This document shows, piece by piece, positions 12,508-24,150 of a stretch of 64,000 bases of DNA. Numbering within the stretch: the first letter of the stretch is position 1; each line of letters begins with the position of its first letter. Under the pieces are notes generated by a model. The model ran no database searches and had not been told where the DNA came from. It saw nothing but the letters and a program-made list of their open reading frames with translations. A program made the position numbers and the translations under genes. This DNA is from Euryodendron excelsum (Eukaryota > Streptophyta > Magnoliopsida > Ericales > Pentaphylacaceae), in the NCBI GenBank assembly GCA_033060915.1, contig CM065384.1, forward strand, positions 13,149,501 to 13,213,500, given 5' to 3'.

Positions 12508-14385
12508 CAATGCTGGCCAATAAAGAAAGCAACCATGAACTGGACTTTAAAATCCTCACAACTTTCTGATTAGAGTCCACAACTTTCAAATCATAGTCAA
12601 TCATTGATTGGGGCTAGGCATTGACTTTCAAACAGTTTTATCACTCCTAAACCAAGAAACTAAAGTCTAAACTCACCACCATTAAGGTAGAAGTCCTTAT
12701 GCAATGAAGATGATGCTCCCAACAGTACTGAGTCCAAAGATGAACATGGTTTTGATTCTCAAGTACAAATTTTTAATCAAGTGCTACTTTCTTTTCCAAT
12801 AATTTGAACAATAAAAAAACAAAAGTTAGAATAGAACCATTAGATAGTCAGTAATAAACAAAATCCAATTCATAAATTGCCACTGCAAATACAAATTACT
12901 CATGCAACTCAAACGCATTCACCCTCTTCGAAATGCACTTCAATGTCCGTTCAACTTGTAAGAGGGGAAAGACAAAAAGCAATCATTTCTGTACTATTAA
13001 GTGTTACAAATGTTGGATTATCATAATTAACATTAATTCCATAATATTTTATCATTAAAAGTGAGTTAAACTAATTGGTACAAAAGAGATGATAAAACCA
13101 AAAGAGAAAAGAGGGAGAAAACAATGAACAGATAAGGTAGAAAGTCCAAAATGAAATTAGGAGAATTGGAATCAAAATTCCATTGCAAGCATTCCACAAT
13201 TTTGAGTTTTTTTTTTTGCTTTTCTAATAACTAAACATATTTTTTTGCTTTTCTAATAACTAAACATATTAAAGAAAAGCTTCAGAAGAGGATAGAGATG
13301 CAGCCTTGTATCACTGAGTATACAAAAACCTAACAAGAAAACAGGTACCAAAAAACTTCCTATGTACAGCAATGTACAAACGCCCCAAGAAATCTAAAAA
13401 AGATATAATGAAAATGGTAAACCCTCCTTGAGCCCAAAAAACCAAAAATAATTTCAGAGGTTTTCCTACCTTTGTCTGTGTCAACAAAGAAATCTAAATA
13501 CCTCAACTTTTTTAGAACACGTAAATGGGCCACATTCCAAGCCTTACTATTTCCTTGCACATACACCAAACTTTGAGTATGGCCCTTTCTATGTGTATGT
13601 ATCTGGTAAAAAAAATTATGGATTTGTCACCTCGGCACCTTCTTCAAAGTGCCTTACTAAGGCCTTAACTAGTCTCCTCTACTATATTTTGGTCCACTTA
13701 AAACACATATGGACATAGCTTCTCTTATACAGAGTGTCACACCCAAGCACTATCTATTATCTCAATATTTTTTAACATATATCCCTAGTGCATTTTGGTA
13801 TAAACAATGTTTCTTCTATTTTCTCTTCTTTGTCAAACAAGAGTAGCTAAAGTTTCGAATAGTTTATGCTGCTTCACAATTTGTTATATCATCAAGCAAG
13901 TTATGTAAGTAGCACCTGTTTTTCAAGTAAAATGCAATAAGCATCATGAGCTATCTTTTCCACTGGTGTTCTTTTCAATGCTAAGGTCAAAATACAGAGG
14001 ATAAAAGCTGAAAGACTTTAAAAAAAAAAAAAAGAAACAGATTTATTCATAGCTCAAAAGTCTGATGTTATTATTTATCATTTAAAAATTTTCAAAAGGA
14101 AATGGATGCAGCCTAGAACCTCTAAATATATAAAATAGAGCAGCCCTAGAAACAAATCAATAGCAATACCTATAACAATGAAGTCATGGGTCCTGAGTGG
14201 GAGGGGGATTTTAAAGAAAGAGGGAACACAAAAGTAGAATAGATCAAGCAATTGTTAGAAAAACCACATAAGTAGATTCAGTCTGGAATGTATATGAAAG
14301 CTAACACAAAATCCATAATAAGAAGCATGCCAAACTGCAACAAATATATGTACGCATGCATGCAAAAAGGACCAAAATGACTTAC
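12508..14385. other. HRD3A intron, unassigned
   Basis: AT-rich intron. The only structure I see is a direct duplication of about 31 bp at 13208-13270 (TTGCTTTTCTAATAACTAAA repeated). No coding similarity. Confidence 0.5.
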
Positions 14386-14877
14386 TTTGGTGTAGTACTT
14401 CTTGTCCACTCCATAACCCTTAACATATAAATACCCCATCCCATTATAAGCCAAATAAAGTTGTTGTCTGGATGCAAGTGTAAGACACTCAAACGCCTTG
14501 GTGTAATTTGTCTCAACTCCAGCTCCTCTCGCATATATCTCCCAAAGAAGTTCCATGGACCTTGGTTCACCCTTCTCCACAGCCTTCAAAAACCATGATA
14601 ATGCCTTGGTATGATCACACCTCACTCCTCTAAACCCGAAGTAGTAAAATATCCCAATTTTGTACATAGCTCCAGCATTTCCTTTTTGTGCTTGATATTC
14701 CAAGATCTGGAAATCCTCTTCCTCCTCCCCTCGGGACTTCCTTAGGTCCTCCTTGTTCTCCTCTGCTCCATTATGGATCCTAACTGGTTCAATTACAGGT
14801 GGATCCTTTGAAATCAGGAAACTATTCACAGCTACCTCTGGTAATTCAGCATATAGCTTGACTGCTTTATCATATAT
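14386..14877 (-). pseudogene. HRD3A-like exon remnant: N-terminal SEL1 repeats
   Basis: A 492-bp open exon with acceptor GTGCAG|ATATAT and donor ACCAAA|GTAAGT. It reads [20 protein letters not shown], then [34 protein letters not shown], and [20 protein letters not shown], ending in [13 protein letters not shown]. The next recognisable exon (3174-2959) lies 11.2 kb away across an intron swollen by a retrotransposon. The exon before it in the family (about 65 codons ending in the YYRQ region) is not visible between 14878 and 15986. Confidence 0.85.
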
Positions 14878-15986
14878 CTGCACCCAATCAAAACAAGAAC
14901 ATTCATCTAATTGGAAAATCCAAGAACCAGATCTCACAAATTTCCATAATCATTTCTTTAGCTAGGGCTTTTGCTCATCAAATACTGATTGTGATTCAAT
15001 AATTGCTCAACCTAAGAGCTAAGATTTTCATCTATCAGAAAATAAAAACTGCTGCAATTAACTAACTAAGTAGGAATAACTTGCTAACTATATGAGTGGA
15101 TAGAAAATAGGTACAAAAGTATCCCATTTTCAAGAGTAGGAATTCCACATATCAACAATGACAAAATTAAAGGTTTTTTTTTACTCAATAGAGTCTGTCT
15201 GGTTGCCAAGGAAAGGGTTCCCCCCCCCCCCCCCCCGGCGGAGGGCCAGCGGGCGGGAAAAAAAATAAAAAAAATCCACAAAAAAGATCAGGGGTATAGC
15301 TGATAGCCTAATAGAACTGTTAGCTTGATTTAGGTGATTTTCCTTTTTTTTTTTTAACAGAAACCAAAAACATATAAAAACAACATATTAAAAATTCTGT
15401 TTATTCCATATCCCGCAGCCCTCTCAGCAATCATATGTAGAGCAATGTAGAAATCAGGAACTTGACATTTATATAAAAGCTAGGGTTTTCTAAAGGTAGG
15501 GTTTCATACATCAGATTCCAAAAAGAAATACTGGATCTAGCATTTCCGTACATCACAAAAACACATTTTCCAATAAATTTACGAATCTATACCATATATA
15601 TTACAAAATTTTAAAATTTTCATTCTCTGTCAACACGATTTTCCATAATCAAACAATTTTTACATTTAGGATTCCCATTCAACAAGAAACTAAAATGTTT
15701 CGAACAGTATCCACATACAAGCTTTCCAAGGTCACAATTTGAACGTATTCAACAATTTCAGATCTTGGGCACCCCTTTTATATAAGTAATTTCAGATCAA
15801 GGGTACCCCTACACCAGAAAACATGGAATTTCCTATAATTGCTAAGATTGGGGTTTTCCACAAATAAAAAGAATACAGAAAAGCTTTCCCCAACCACTCT
15901 TACAACTAAACATACACGTGTGTACACATATATAGCAGCATGAAACGAAATCAACAAAATATCAGAGAGAGCAAGCGTGAACTTAC
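14878..15986. other. HRD3A intron with missing exon; poly-C tract
   Basis: AT-rich DNA where the family's second coding exon should lie but cannot be recognised. It contains a run of about 18 C followed by GGCGG at about 15219-15242, which may be unstable or mis-assembled. Confidence 0.5.
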
Positions 15987-16270
15987 ATCTTCCTCGGCTC
16001 GCCTGAATTCATAGCGGCCACCATAATCATCACGCCGGAGTAGTACAGCGCCTCGTCCTCGGTTGCTGGGTCCGCTCCGGCCGAGTCCGGCTAGAAGATC
16101 GGGCTCCAGGTTCCCAGGTCGAGCTCTTTCTCGGGTTTCGCGTCGGAGTCGCTGAAGTAGTCCCACTCGGAGGAGGATTGGTCACCGTCATCGGAGGCGC
16201 AGAGAGCGTCGATGAGGTCGTATTGGGAAAGGACGACGATGAGCGGTCGGGCGGTGGTGGAGAGCGTAGA
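15987..16270 (-). pseudogene. HRD3A-like first-exon remnant with premature stop
   Basis: One frame reads ARPLIVVLSQYDL, then SSSEWDYFSDSDAK, ELDLGTWSPIF, TAG, PDSAGAD, EDEALYYSGV and NSGEPRKM, the acidic N-terminal stretch of plant HRD3A. The stop at 16091-16093 replaces a codon that is usually Glu (GAG to TAG). Donor GTAAGT is at 15986-15981. Similarity ends abruptly near a C/G tract (16284-16297), and no signal peptide or start codon lies upstream. Confidence 0.75.
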
Positions 16271-16283
16271 AGAACTTAGAGAG

Positions 16284-16297
16284 CCCCCCCCCCGGGG
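16284..16297. repeat. C/G homopolymer at edge of HRD3A similarity
   Basis: A run of C followed by GGGGG sits where HRD3A similarity stops. It could mark a breakpoint or a sequencing problem that hides the true start of the exon. Confidence 0.5.
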
Positions 16298-16646
16298 GTC
16301 TCACTCCAAATTTTAATTATATTTACTCTTATACCCTTGGCACACTCGCTCTGTTAGCCCCGCCTAGTTTTGTTTTATTATTTTTGTATTTCTTTTTAGT
16401 TTTGTTTCTTTTTTTATTAGTTTTCTTTTTTTATTAAATTTTTTATTTTTTATCAGTTTTATTTTTCTTTTTGGATAAAAAAATTTTTTTATTATATGTT
16501 TGTAACTTTTTTTTATTTTTTAGTTGTAAATTTTATGAGTCATTATTTATAAAAATTTAAAAAATATAAAAATATGAATCAAAATGAAAATTATATATAT
16601 AAAACTAACAAAAATACTAACAATTAATGGTAAACACATAGGGAGG

Positions 16647-17165
16647 GGGTGTTTTTGACATGTGTTAACGGTTGGAAGGTGAGTAATTTAAAGGAAGTGA
16701 GAGATTCTGACATGTGTCATGTGTCAAGAGTTGGAGGAGGGGTAATTTAAAGAGAAAAGAGATTCTTACATGTGTCAAGAGTTAGATGGGATAATTTAGA
16801 GGAAAGGGGAGATTCTGACATGTGTCAAGGATTGGAGTGGGGGTAATTTAAAGGAAGAGAGAGGTTGAGGGAATAATTTAAAGGGAGAGAGAAGTTCTGT
16901 ATATGTCAAGAGTTGTCAAGGGTTTGAGGAGAGGTAATTTAAAAGGAATGAGAGATTTTGACATGAATTAAAAATTAAATAAAACAAAAAAAAATTGATG
17001 AAAAAACAATAAACAAAACAAAACTAATAAAAAAAAGAAACGAAACTAAATAAAAATTAAACAAAACTGGAAGAAAAAAAGATACACAAAAATATATAAA
17101 AATGTGAGGTGTCGAGTTAAGAATGTAATTTAAAGGAAGTGAGAGATTCTGACATGTGTTAAAAA
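16647..17165. repeat. Degenerate tandem repeat, about 50-60-bp unit
   Basis: The words GTAATTTAAAGGAA, GAGAGATTCTGACATGTGTC and AAGAGTTGGAG recur in the same order at about 16650, 16700, 16760, 16810 and 16930, with a separated copy at about 17110-17165. It lies just upstream of the HRD3A remnant's 5' end. Confidence 0.75.
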
Positions 17166-18396
17166 TTATATAAAATAAAAAAATAAAAAAATTGATAAAA
17201 AACAAAACTAATATAAAAATTAAATAAAACTGAAAAAAAATGCAAGTAAAACTTATTATTTCAAAAAATAAAGAGGGTATAAAAGTAATTTAAATGGGAA
17301 ACAAATTTTGTAGCCGGAGAGCGCTGTCAGGTGGGAAGTGGGAGAAGCAATTTGCAAGAACTTACCGGTGCAATATCTCATCTCCGTCTGTCTGTCTCTC
17401 CGTCTGTGTGCATTAATTACTACTTCTAAAAATCTATGTTGTTCAAAACAAAATCTCTGTTCTTTCTCTCCCCCATTACAATTACAATTTTGCCATCTCA
17501 CTTCACTAGATCCCAATCGGATTTTGTAAATCTAAAGGTTAGTTCAAAACAAAACTATATGAAAATATAAATTTTTATGATCGATACTTGTTCATTTTCT
17601 TCATTTGTGCTAACTTTATGCGCACTACCTCATTGTGGATGTTCACATAGGCACCGATGCTAGCATTCTTTTTATTTTCTTAATAAAAAAATAAAAAAAT
17701 AAATTCAATTTCTTTCGTGTCATCTCTTTTTCTTATCTATTTCATTAATAATCCAAACAAGGAGTCAGAATCAATAATTTTTTTGTCATATCAGGAATAA
17801 TTGCTTAGATTTATCAAAAAAAAAAAAATGTAACCCTTTGTAAAGTATGCTTAAGTAGTATATGAAAGACGTAATTACTACTAACAAAAAAAAAAAAGAA
17901 AAGAAAAGAAAAGAAGACGCAAATGCATAATAAAGATTATAAATTCAACATTTAACTTATGGGCCCATTTGATACAACATTTTTTTTTTAGCTTTTGTAA
18001 TTTAATTTTTTTAAACTTTTACTTTTATAAGTTAAGACTAGCAAATAAACAAAAAACAAAAAAACAAAAGCAAAAAAGCTGAAAATTTTCTTTTTGCTTA
18101 TAAGCCAAATTTTTTTTAAAACAATCCTACCAAACTGACGCATAATACTTCTAACTTTTGGGATCATTGCAAAATGGGTTTTATGAATTCATATTGCGTA
18201 AATGTAATAAATAAATAAATAAATAAGTTCTATCAACCACTTTAAAAAATTGTAAATCACACTAAAATATTTTCTCTCGTACAATTTGTATGCTTAAAAA
18301 ATGAGAGCAAATTATTGTTCAGTCTCAATATGACACACTTACCCAACCATAATAATACTCTGTATATAAAGTAGCAATCGTCTCACACACTATTGT
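17166..18396. other. Unassigned AT-rich DNA
   Basis: No coding similarity. A CT-rich stretch at about 17380-17480 resembles a 5' UTR but leads into no recognisable exon. A candidate MITE inside this stretch is listed separately. Confidence 0.45.
17962..18142. mobile_element. Possible hAT-type MITE
   Basis: A 180-bp AT-rich block whose ends read GGGCCCATTTGATACAAC and CCTACCAAACTGACGC. The ends are imperfect inverted repeats of the kind (cATTTGgta) seen in plant hAT-like MITEs. An 8-bp duplication is not clear, so the call is tentative. Confidence 0.35.
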
Positions 18397-18589
18397 CAGT
18401 ATGTAAGCACTCCATTTTTACCAACTTAGCAATTTCCGGCCCGACTGGATCCAGTTTTCAAACATCACAATACATATGAGTTCAAGACGGGTCTTTAAAA
18501 CTCCAATCCAGTCAACTAATCGCTTCCAGGACCTATAAGGTCTAATTGAAGCCGTAAAAATCATTATGCCCCTAGGCATTCCAGATAGT

Positions 18590-18935
18590 TTTCTGAGACC
18601 TGGCGGTCTTGGGAACTAACGCCATCTAGGTAGCTTTCTGAGCTCGGGCAATCTCGGGGACTAACACCTTATCAAATTCCAAAAGGTTCACTTCTGGCGC
18701 CTGCTAGTCTGCTAATGTAGAATGTCAGTTATTTGGTAGTTCTCCGAGACCAGGCATTATCGGAGACCAACACCACCCTCACAGGTAGCTTTCTAAGACC
18801 AAACGTTCTCAAAAACTAATGCCACCCTACAGATAGCTCTCTGAGACTGGGCGATTTCGGGGACCAACACCACACATGTAGTTTTCTAAGACTGAGCGGT
18901 CTCGGGAACCAACACCTAGGTTAACACCGACGCCT
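18590..18935 (+). repeat. About 50-bp tandem repeats in the LTR's 5' part
   Basis: Six or so degenerate units around TTTCTGAGACC, GGCGGTCTCGGGGACC and AACACCACCC. The repeated unit lies near the LTR start, the same relative place as the 28-bp repeats in the copy at 47733-52731. Confidence 0.7.
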
Positions 18936-20923
18936 GCTAGCCTGACTCGGTGAAAAATGACCAAACCTGCCCCTTGGGCCTCCAAGCACGTTTTAAGAAA
19001 ATTCAAAATCCCTCAAAACGGTAAGTCTATCCTTCCAAAATGCTACTAAGCAGTTAGGCATACTCCGCATGCCATTTTGTCCAATTCCGGTCCTATTTCA
19101 GCTAACTCCGGTCAAAATGATCGTTTTGCCCCTGAATGCCCCAGCATCGCACAGATCTCACTGAACAATAAAAGACACTCCCAGGATCATCCCTAAATGA
19201 CCTGGCACACTTAACATAACACTCCAATCCATTCTTGACCATTTTTAACCAAACCCAATCAAAATGACCATTTTGCCCTTGACAACCCGAACGCGGCCCG
19301 AAACAACGTCGGTCTTAGAATATTGAACAACGGGTCTTGTCATACACCCCTGTTTAACCTAAGGAGGACCTTACGATACTAAACACCCCCGACTCAATAA
19401 AAGTTCCCTGAGACGCTCCGCCAAAATTGCCTTTTCTCCCAATTCCCTTATTATAATGCACCGTAAAATGACTTGAGAAATGCATAAACCAGAGAATTTC
19501 TGAAAGCTCGTTCATGGGTCTTTCCATCGGTACGGCTCGATCTAATAAATCGTTCCCCGAAGTCCCTCATTGCGTGGCTTGAAAACTGCTGCTTTCAACA
19601 ACCCCTAGAGTGTCTCATAGACGCTCTGCCAAGAATGACTGTTTCTCCAATTCCTTGATTATAACGCAATGTCAAATGACTTGAGAAATGCATAAATTAG
19701 AGAATTCTCAAAAGTATTTCCAAAGTACTTTCCATCGGTACGATCTGATCGGAGAGATCGTTTCCCAAAGGCCTCGTTCACGCGACATAAAAACAGCTAC
19801 TTTTGAACCCCCGCGGAGCGTATCACATACGCTCCGCACAGATGCAATTTCATGCACACTTCCTGATACGATATCTCACACTTCCAAACACCTTCAAACT
19901 TTTTGAAAACTCAAAAGTTCACTTGATACGATATGTCACACTTCCGAACACCTTCATGTTGAGTCAAGGTTGATTCTTGTTGACTCAAGGTTAATTCCCA
20001 TGTTGATTTTGATGATAACTAAACGTTGTGTTATTTTACTAATGAATCTACTTAGTGTGCAGATTAACAAAGTTTATAACTTAGACTTAAAGTTGAATCT
20101 TAAGTCTAATACATGTCAAATAGAATACACAATAAGTTCAAGATCAAACAATAAATTCAAAGAGCTATATAATAAACAAAACAAAGAATTGTCGCCTATC
20201 TCTACTTCAAACATATGTTGTACATTCGAAGAGATTGAAGGTGTTCAATTAAAGCTTCTTTCAAGTATGCATAGTTTTAAGGAAGATTGATTTGCAAGAT
20301 AGACTGAAGACTTCATCAGTTGAGGAGGTGCAATGTTCAGTTAAAGATGAAGAATAGAGATGTTTTAAATGCCAAAATAAGATCTCATCTAGAATGTAAA
20401 GATTAATTCAAGACAATGCGATTGAAGTTGCTGAGAAGATGGCTCACAATATTTATCTGATCTCTACCTGGAACCCAAGTGAAGAATTCTTCTACAGTGT
20501 AAAGAATCAATGAAGATTAGATGTGTGAAGACATTTCACCAAGTCTGCAAAAGTCTCATTGAAGTGATCTTTAATGAAGAATGAAGAATTGATAGCAAAT
20601 AGAGGAAATCAGAAATAAAGCATTAAGAAGCTCTACGCAATTGAGGAAGCTTGGCATTGAAAGAGGATGTTCTACAATGATAGAAGGAGCTGAGCAAGTG
20701 AAGAAGAAAAGATGAACATTGATCTAAAGAAGCCTTGACAGTTATGAGAGTCAAGAGAAGATCAATATCCAATGATTGATTCAATCCAAATTGAATAGAA
20801 GTTAATTCTGATGAGTTAAAGAGATTTGATTGATCATCATACCCTAAAGACATACTCCTTGAAAATCTTATACCTATGCTAAGATGATTTGAATCATTGG
20901 AAGATAGAATACAGAATTCTGGG

Positions 20924-21290
20924 CAATGAGGGGACTCATGGAAATGAAGTGTCGCCTCTTAATCACATAAACAAAAAGAGGCTGAAGACAAACTGGTCAA
21001 TGAGGGGACTCATGGAAATGAGGTGTCGCCTCTTGAACACAGAAACAAAAAGCCTGGAGATCAAGTAGGCAATGAGTGGACACATTGTAATGAAGAGTCG
21101 CCTCATGGAGTCAGACACAAAGGCTTGAAGTTTAAACGATCAATGAGCGGACACATGAAGACGAAGTGTAGCCTCTTGGTAGCAGATGTAAAAAGGCTTG
21201 AAGATAATATGATCAATAAGTGGACACCTGAAGATGAAGTGTCGCCTCATGACAACAGAAGCCGAAAATGTGAAGACAGAATGAACGAGG
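20924..21290 (+). repeat. Five-unit tandem array, about 73-bp period, in SIRE-like LTR
   Basis: Units begin at 20924, 20998, 21070, 21141 and 21214 with CAATGAGNGGAC, carry a GAAGTGTCGCCTC box about 20 bases in, and end in AAAAAGGCTTGAAGA-like text. Unit lengths are 71-74 bp. The array sits about 200 bp upstream of the TATA box. Confidence 0.85.
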
Positions 21291-21488
21291 AGTTGCCTCA
21301 TTGATATGAAGAGCGGACTCATAAAGTCAGTGAACAATGTCTAATAAATGCAGAAGCAGAAAGTGTCGACTCTATAGACCTGGAGCCAACTCCCTCTGAT
21401 ATAACGACTATTTTTCTTAATGTTATAACGAACTGGACGTGCATTAATGATACCCAACCACCTCCAATGAATGGAATCAGTGCAAGGG

Positions 21489-21496
21489 TATATATA
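21489..21496 (+). promoter_or_regulatory. LTR TATA box (SIRE-like)
   Basis: TATATATA followed by CTAGCCTCC, at the position expected for the U3/R promoter of the solo LTR. Confidence 0.6.
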
Positions 21497-22326
21497 CTAG
21501 CCTCCAACTTCATTTATATATAAGAATCAAGAGGAAGAAATAACAAGAGACAAGAATCACTGATCAACCTGATATTCCTGAACATTCTTCCTGTTTTATT
21601 CTTGTGGTTTTGAATGTAAAATCTACTCTTGCTAAAGAGTGTATTAGTTACTTGTATACTTCTATACACTTGTAATTGAGAGTTTGAAAGTTCTCTTGTG
21701 TGAAGCAAAACTCTTGTAAGTTTGAGTGGAGCTTGGACAAAACCACTTGGGGATTGAAGAGCTCGGTGAGGAGTTCTTTGTAAAATGAGCTGAGTACTTT
21801 GTCAATCAGTGGCCCATCTTGTAATAGGTGATTACATAGTGGAAGAAGACTTCAAGGAGGTCTTGGGGTGAGGACGTAGACCACGGTTTATGGTTGAACC
21901 TCAGTAAATCAGTGTCTCTCTTCTATTGCTCTGTTTTCTTTGCTTCTATTGATAACATTGCTTTGCACATAGATTAATCATTGTTATATTGTTTAGATTA
22001 ATTTTAATTAATCTTAACTTGTATTAATCTTCGAAAAACCCAATTCACCCCCCCTCTTGGGTTGCTTATTGGACCAAAACTTCAAACTTTTCAAAAACTC
22101 GAAAGTTCACAAAAAACCCTAGGAGAACACTATGGATGCAATCGATTCTTTCGAAACCTTCCCGGTTGACTCAATTATCGAGGCAAAGTTTAAACGAACA
22201 CTCCCAGCGGCGGAGCATATGCTATATGCGCCTAAATTTTGATCAGATCGATCAAACTTTGCTTAGCTGTTAAGATTTAACCAGTACAATAGGTGCCACG
22301 TGGCATTCTGCTAATGAAACAGTATT

Positions 22327-22347
22327 GGCGCATGTGCTACATGCGCC
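22327..22347 (+). promoter_or_regulatory. Perfect hairpin upstream of LTR TATA box
   Basis: GGCGCATGT and ACATGCGCC form a perfect 9-bp stem around GCT. A second dyad-like GCATATGC/TATGCGCC element lies at about 22207-22232. Both are upstream of the TATA box at 22409. Confidence 0.75.
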
Positions 22348-22408
22348 AAGGAAAATTTTTGCCCAGGCACATGCGCATGTGCATGTGCCAGACCTCTCCA
22401 GGATTACC

Positions 22409-22416
22409 TATAAATA
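22409..22416 (+). promoter_or_regulatory. LTR TATA box (Ogre/Tat)
   Basis: TATAAATA followed by CAGGCCTCC, with the equivalent TATAAATA at 51115-51122 (minus) and a decayed TTTAAATA near 33438 (minus) in the sister LTRs. Conservation of place supports a real promoter. Confidence 0.7.
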
Positions 22417-23819
22417 CAGGCCTCCCCCTTTCCATATTCCAGCATCAAAATTATGGTGAAACTCTGTACAAATAGCTTTAGAAATCCAAAACCCTCCATA
22501 CACTCCTCTCCTCGAACACTTAGGTTATAGTTCACCTCACTCTAACCCATACACCTCACTTATAAGGCCCTCCATGCCATAGAAAGACTCATTCCAACCC
22601 CTTCCAAGTCCATCCAAGATCAAGTCTAAGCATCTATTAAAGTTTGAGAGTGTTTGAAGGAAAAAGGTGGTATTTCCTTATATATTTTTGTCCTCCCCCA
22701 CTCCTCTCTTCTCCCTCCTAGCCTACTTAGGCAATTCTTTATTTTAATTCTCATTTTTTACCCCCCATTCTTCCATACTTGAGACAAGAGAGCTCTTAGC
22801 TCATGCCTAGAGGAAAGTTGGTGAGAGCCACTGTGTAGGGGGATCTCTCACTAGCCTACTTTAAGATGATTTGACCTTGGAGCACCTTGATTATATGGTG
22901 TAGCCTAAAGCCTTGTATGAATTCATGACCCCCTTTTGCATATGGTTATTTTGCTCATGTTTTGTATGCTTGGCTTTATTTTCATGTTTATGACTATGTT
23001 TTCTAAAACTTACACTATCCTTATTTTCATGCCATTTTCAAGCTCAATATTCTTTTCAAAATGGTTCTAAGAGTTGGTTCCTTGAAGCTTAGAATGAGAC
23101 TCCAAGAAATCATACCTTAGAAAACCTCTCCATTAACCCCTAACTCACATTTTTGCATCTTTGCATTTCAACTTGCATAAAAATGGTTTTTAAACTGTCT
23201 AATACTCAAGGTTTCTATTATCTCAAATTTAGTGATTGGAATGGCTCCATGGAACCCTCTCTTGAGTGGTCTCCCTTTTATATTGGCCATAGTAGTCCTA
23301 AATTGTTAGGATGGATCCCTTCTCTTTTAATTCTTGTACAAAAATGATTTTCAAACTCATTGATTTCTAAGGTTTCTATTCTCTCAATTTTAATGGTTGG
23401 AATGGCCCCATGCAACCCTCTCTTGAGTGGACTCCTTTTACATTGGCCATAAGAAGCCTAACTTATTAGAATGGTTTCCTTTGAAAAATGGTTTTCAAAG
23501 TTTTCTTCTCAAAAATGGTTTTCAAAAGTTTATTCTCTCTATCTTTACATTAAAAATGGTTTTTCAAAAAGTTGTCATCATTGTGTTGATTTTTTAAATC
23601 CCTACTCTTTTCAAGATAAAGGTTATAATGGTCCTAAGAAAACCTTCTTCAGAATGGTTTTCAAGCACCAACCATATAAACCATATTCCTGGCTAGAGTC
23701 AAATTTTCATGGAAATGATCTTCAAAAGGGTCGTCTACCCAAAGTCCTTCGCATAACATGATTTGTTTTCCAAAACTCTTTTAAAAAATGCATAAAACCA
23801 CCTTTCAAAACCATCTTCT

Positions 23820-24150
23820 AATCCAACCCTATGTTAACTTGACTCTAGTTGTCCAACCCTAGGTTAATCTAACCCAAGTTAGTTAACCCTAGGTCACCTT
23901 AACCCTAGGTTAACCCAACCTTAGTTAGTTAACACCCTAGTTCAATCCACCCTAGGTTAACTTGACCCTAATTGTCTAACCCTAGGTTAATCTAACCCAA
24001 GTTAGTTAACCCTAGGTCACCTTAACCTTAGGTTAACCCAACCTTAGTTAGTTAACCTTAGGTCACCTTAACCCTAAGTTAACCTAACCCAGGTTAGTTA
24101 ACCTTAGGTCACCCCTAACCTAAAGTCAACCCGACCTAGGTTAGTATGCT
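23820..24150 (+). repeat. CCTAGGTTAA-rich tandem repeat
   Basis: Degenerate array of AACCCTAGGTTAACTTGACC, TTAGTTAACCCTAGGTCACC and similar words, with a higher-order repeat of roughly 130-140 bp. It is part of the Ogre/Tat LTR and is poorly represented in the sister copies. Confidence 0.7.

Larger units (their letters stand above)
773..16270 (-). pseudogene. HRD3A: HRD3A/EBS5 (SEL1-like ERAD component) pseudogene
   Basis: HRD3A (plant SEL1L/Hrd3, also EBS5) is an ER-membrane protein with luminal SEL1 repeats; it partners the HRD1 ubiquitin ligase and recruits misfolded glycoproteins for ER-associated degradation. Five exon remnants match the family in order, with GT/AG borders and preserved phase where adjacent exons can be checked: acidic N-terminal region (16270-15987), repeats (14877-14386), repeats (3174-2959), repeats (1472-1151), and last repeats (1018-773). 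The copy looks dead. There is no ATG or signal peptide upstream of the first remnant, an in-frame TAG lies at 16091-16093, the exon normally between the first two is not visible, and the 1472-1151 exon carries two one-base deletions. The C-terminal membrane exon is not in view. Introns are retained, so this is a segmental duplicate, not a retrocopy. An allele or paralogue elsewhere presumably does the work (inference). Confidence 0.85.
19957..22079 (+). mobile_element. SIRE/Maximus-like Copia solo LTR
   Basis: A 2123-bp insertion starting TGTTGAGTCAAGG and ending in CAATTCACCCCCCCTCTTGG then GTTGCTTATTGGACCAAAA, flanked by CTTCA at 19952-19956 and 22080-22084. Start and end words are those of SIRE-type Copia LTRs. 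There is no internal region. It interrupts the Ogre/Tat LTR and is therefore younger than it. It holds a 73-bp tandem array and a TATA box. Confidence 0.85.

Noticed and set aside
16975..17205. 76-codon hydrophobic frame, minus strand
   Set aside because: It is made of AT-rich low-complexity DNA and overlaps a tandem repeat; no motif.
17338..17529. Possible first exon of a plus-strand gene
   Set aside because: A CT-rich leader-like stretch is present, but no coding match and no downstream exon.
23820..24150. Interstitial telomere repeat
   Set aside because: The words contain CCCTA but the period and the sequence CCTAGGTTAA do not match the plant telomere CCCTAAA.
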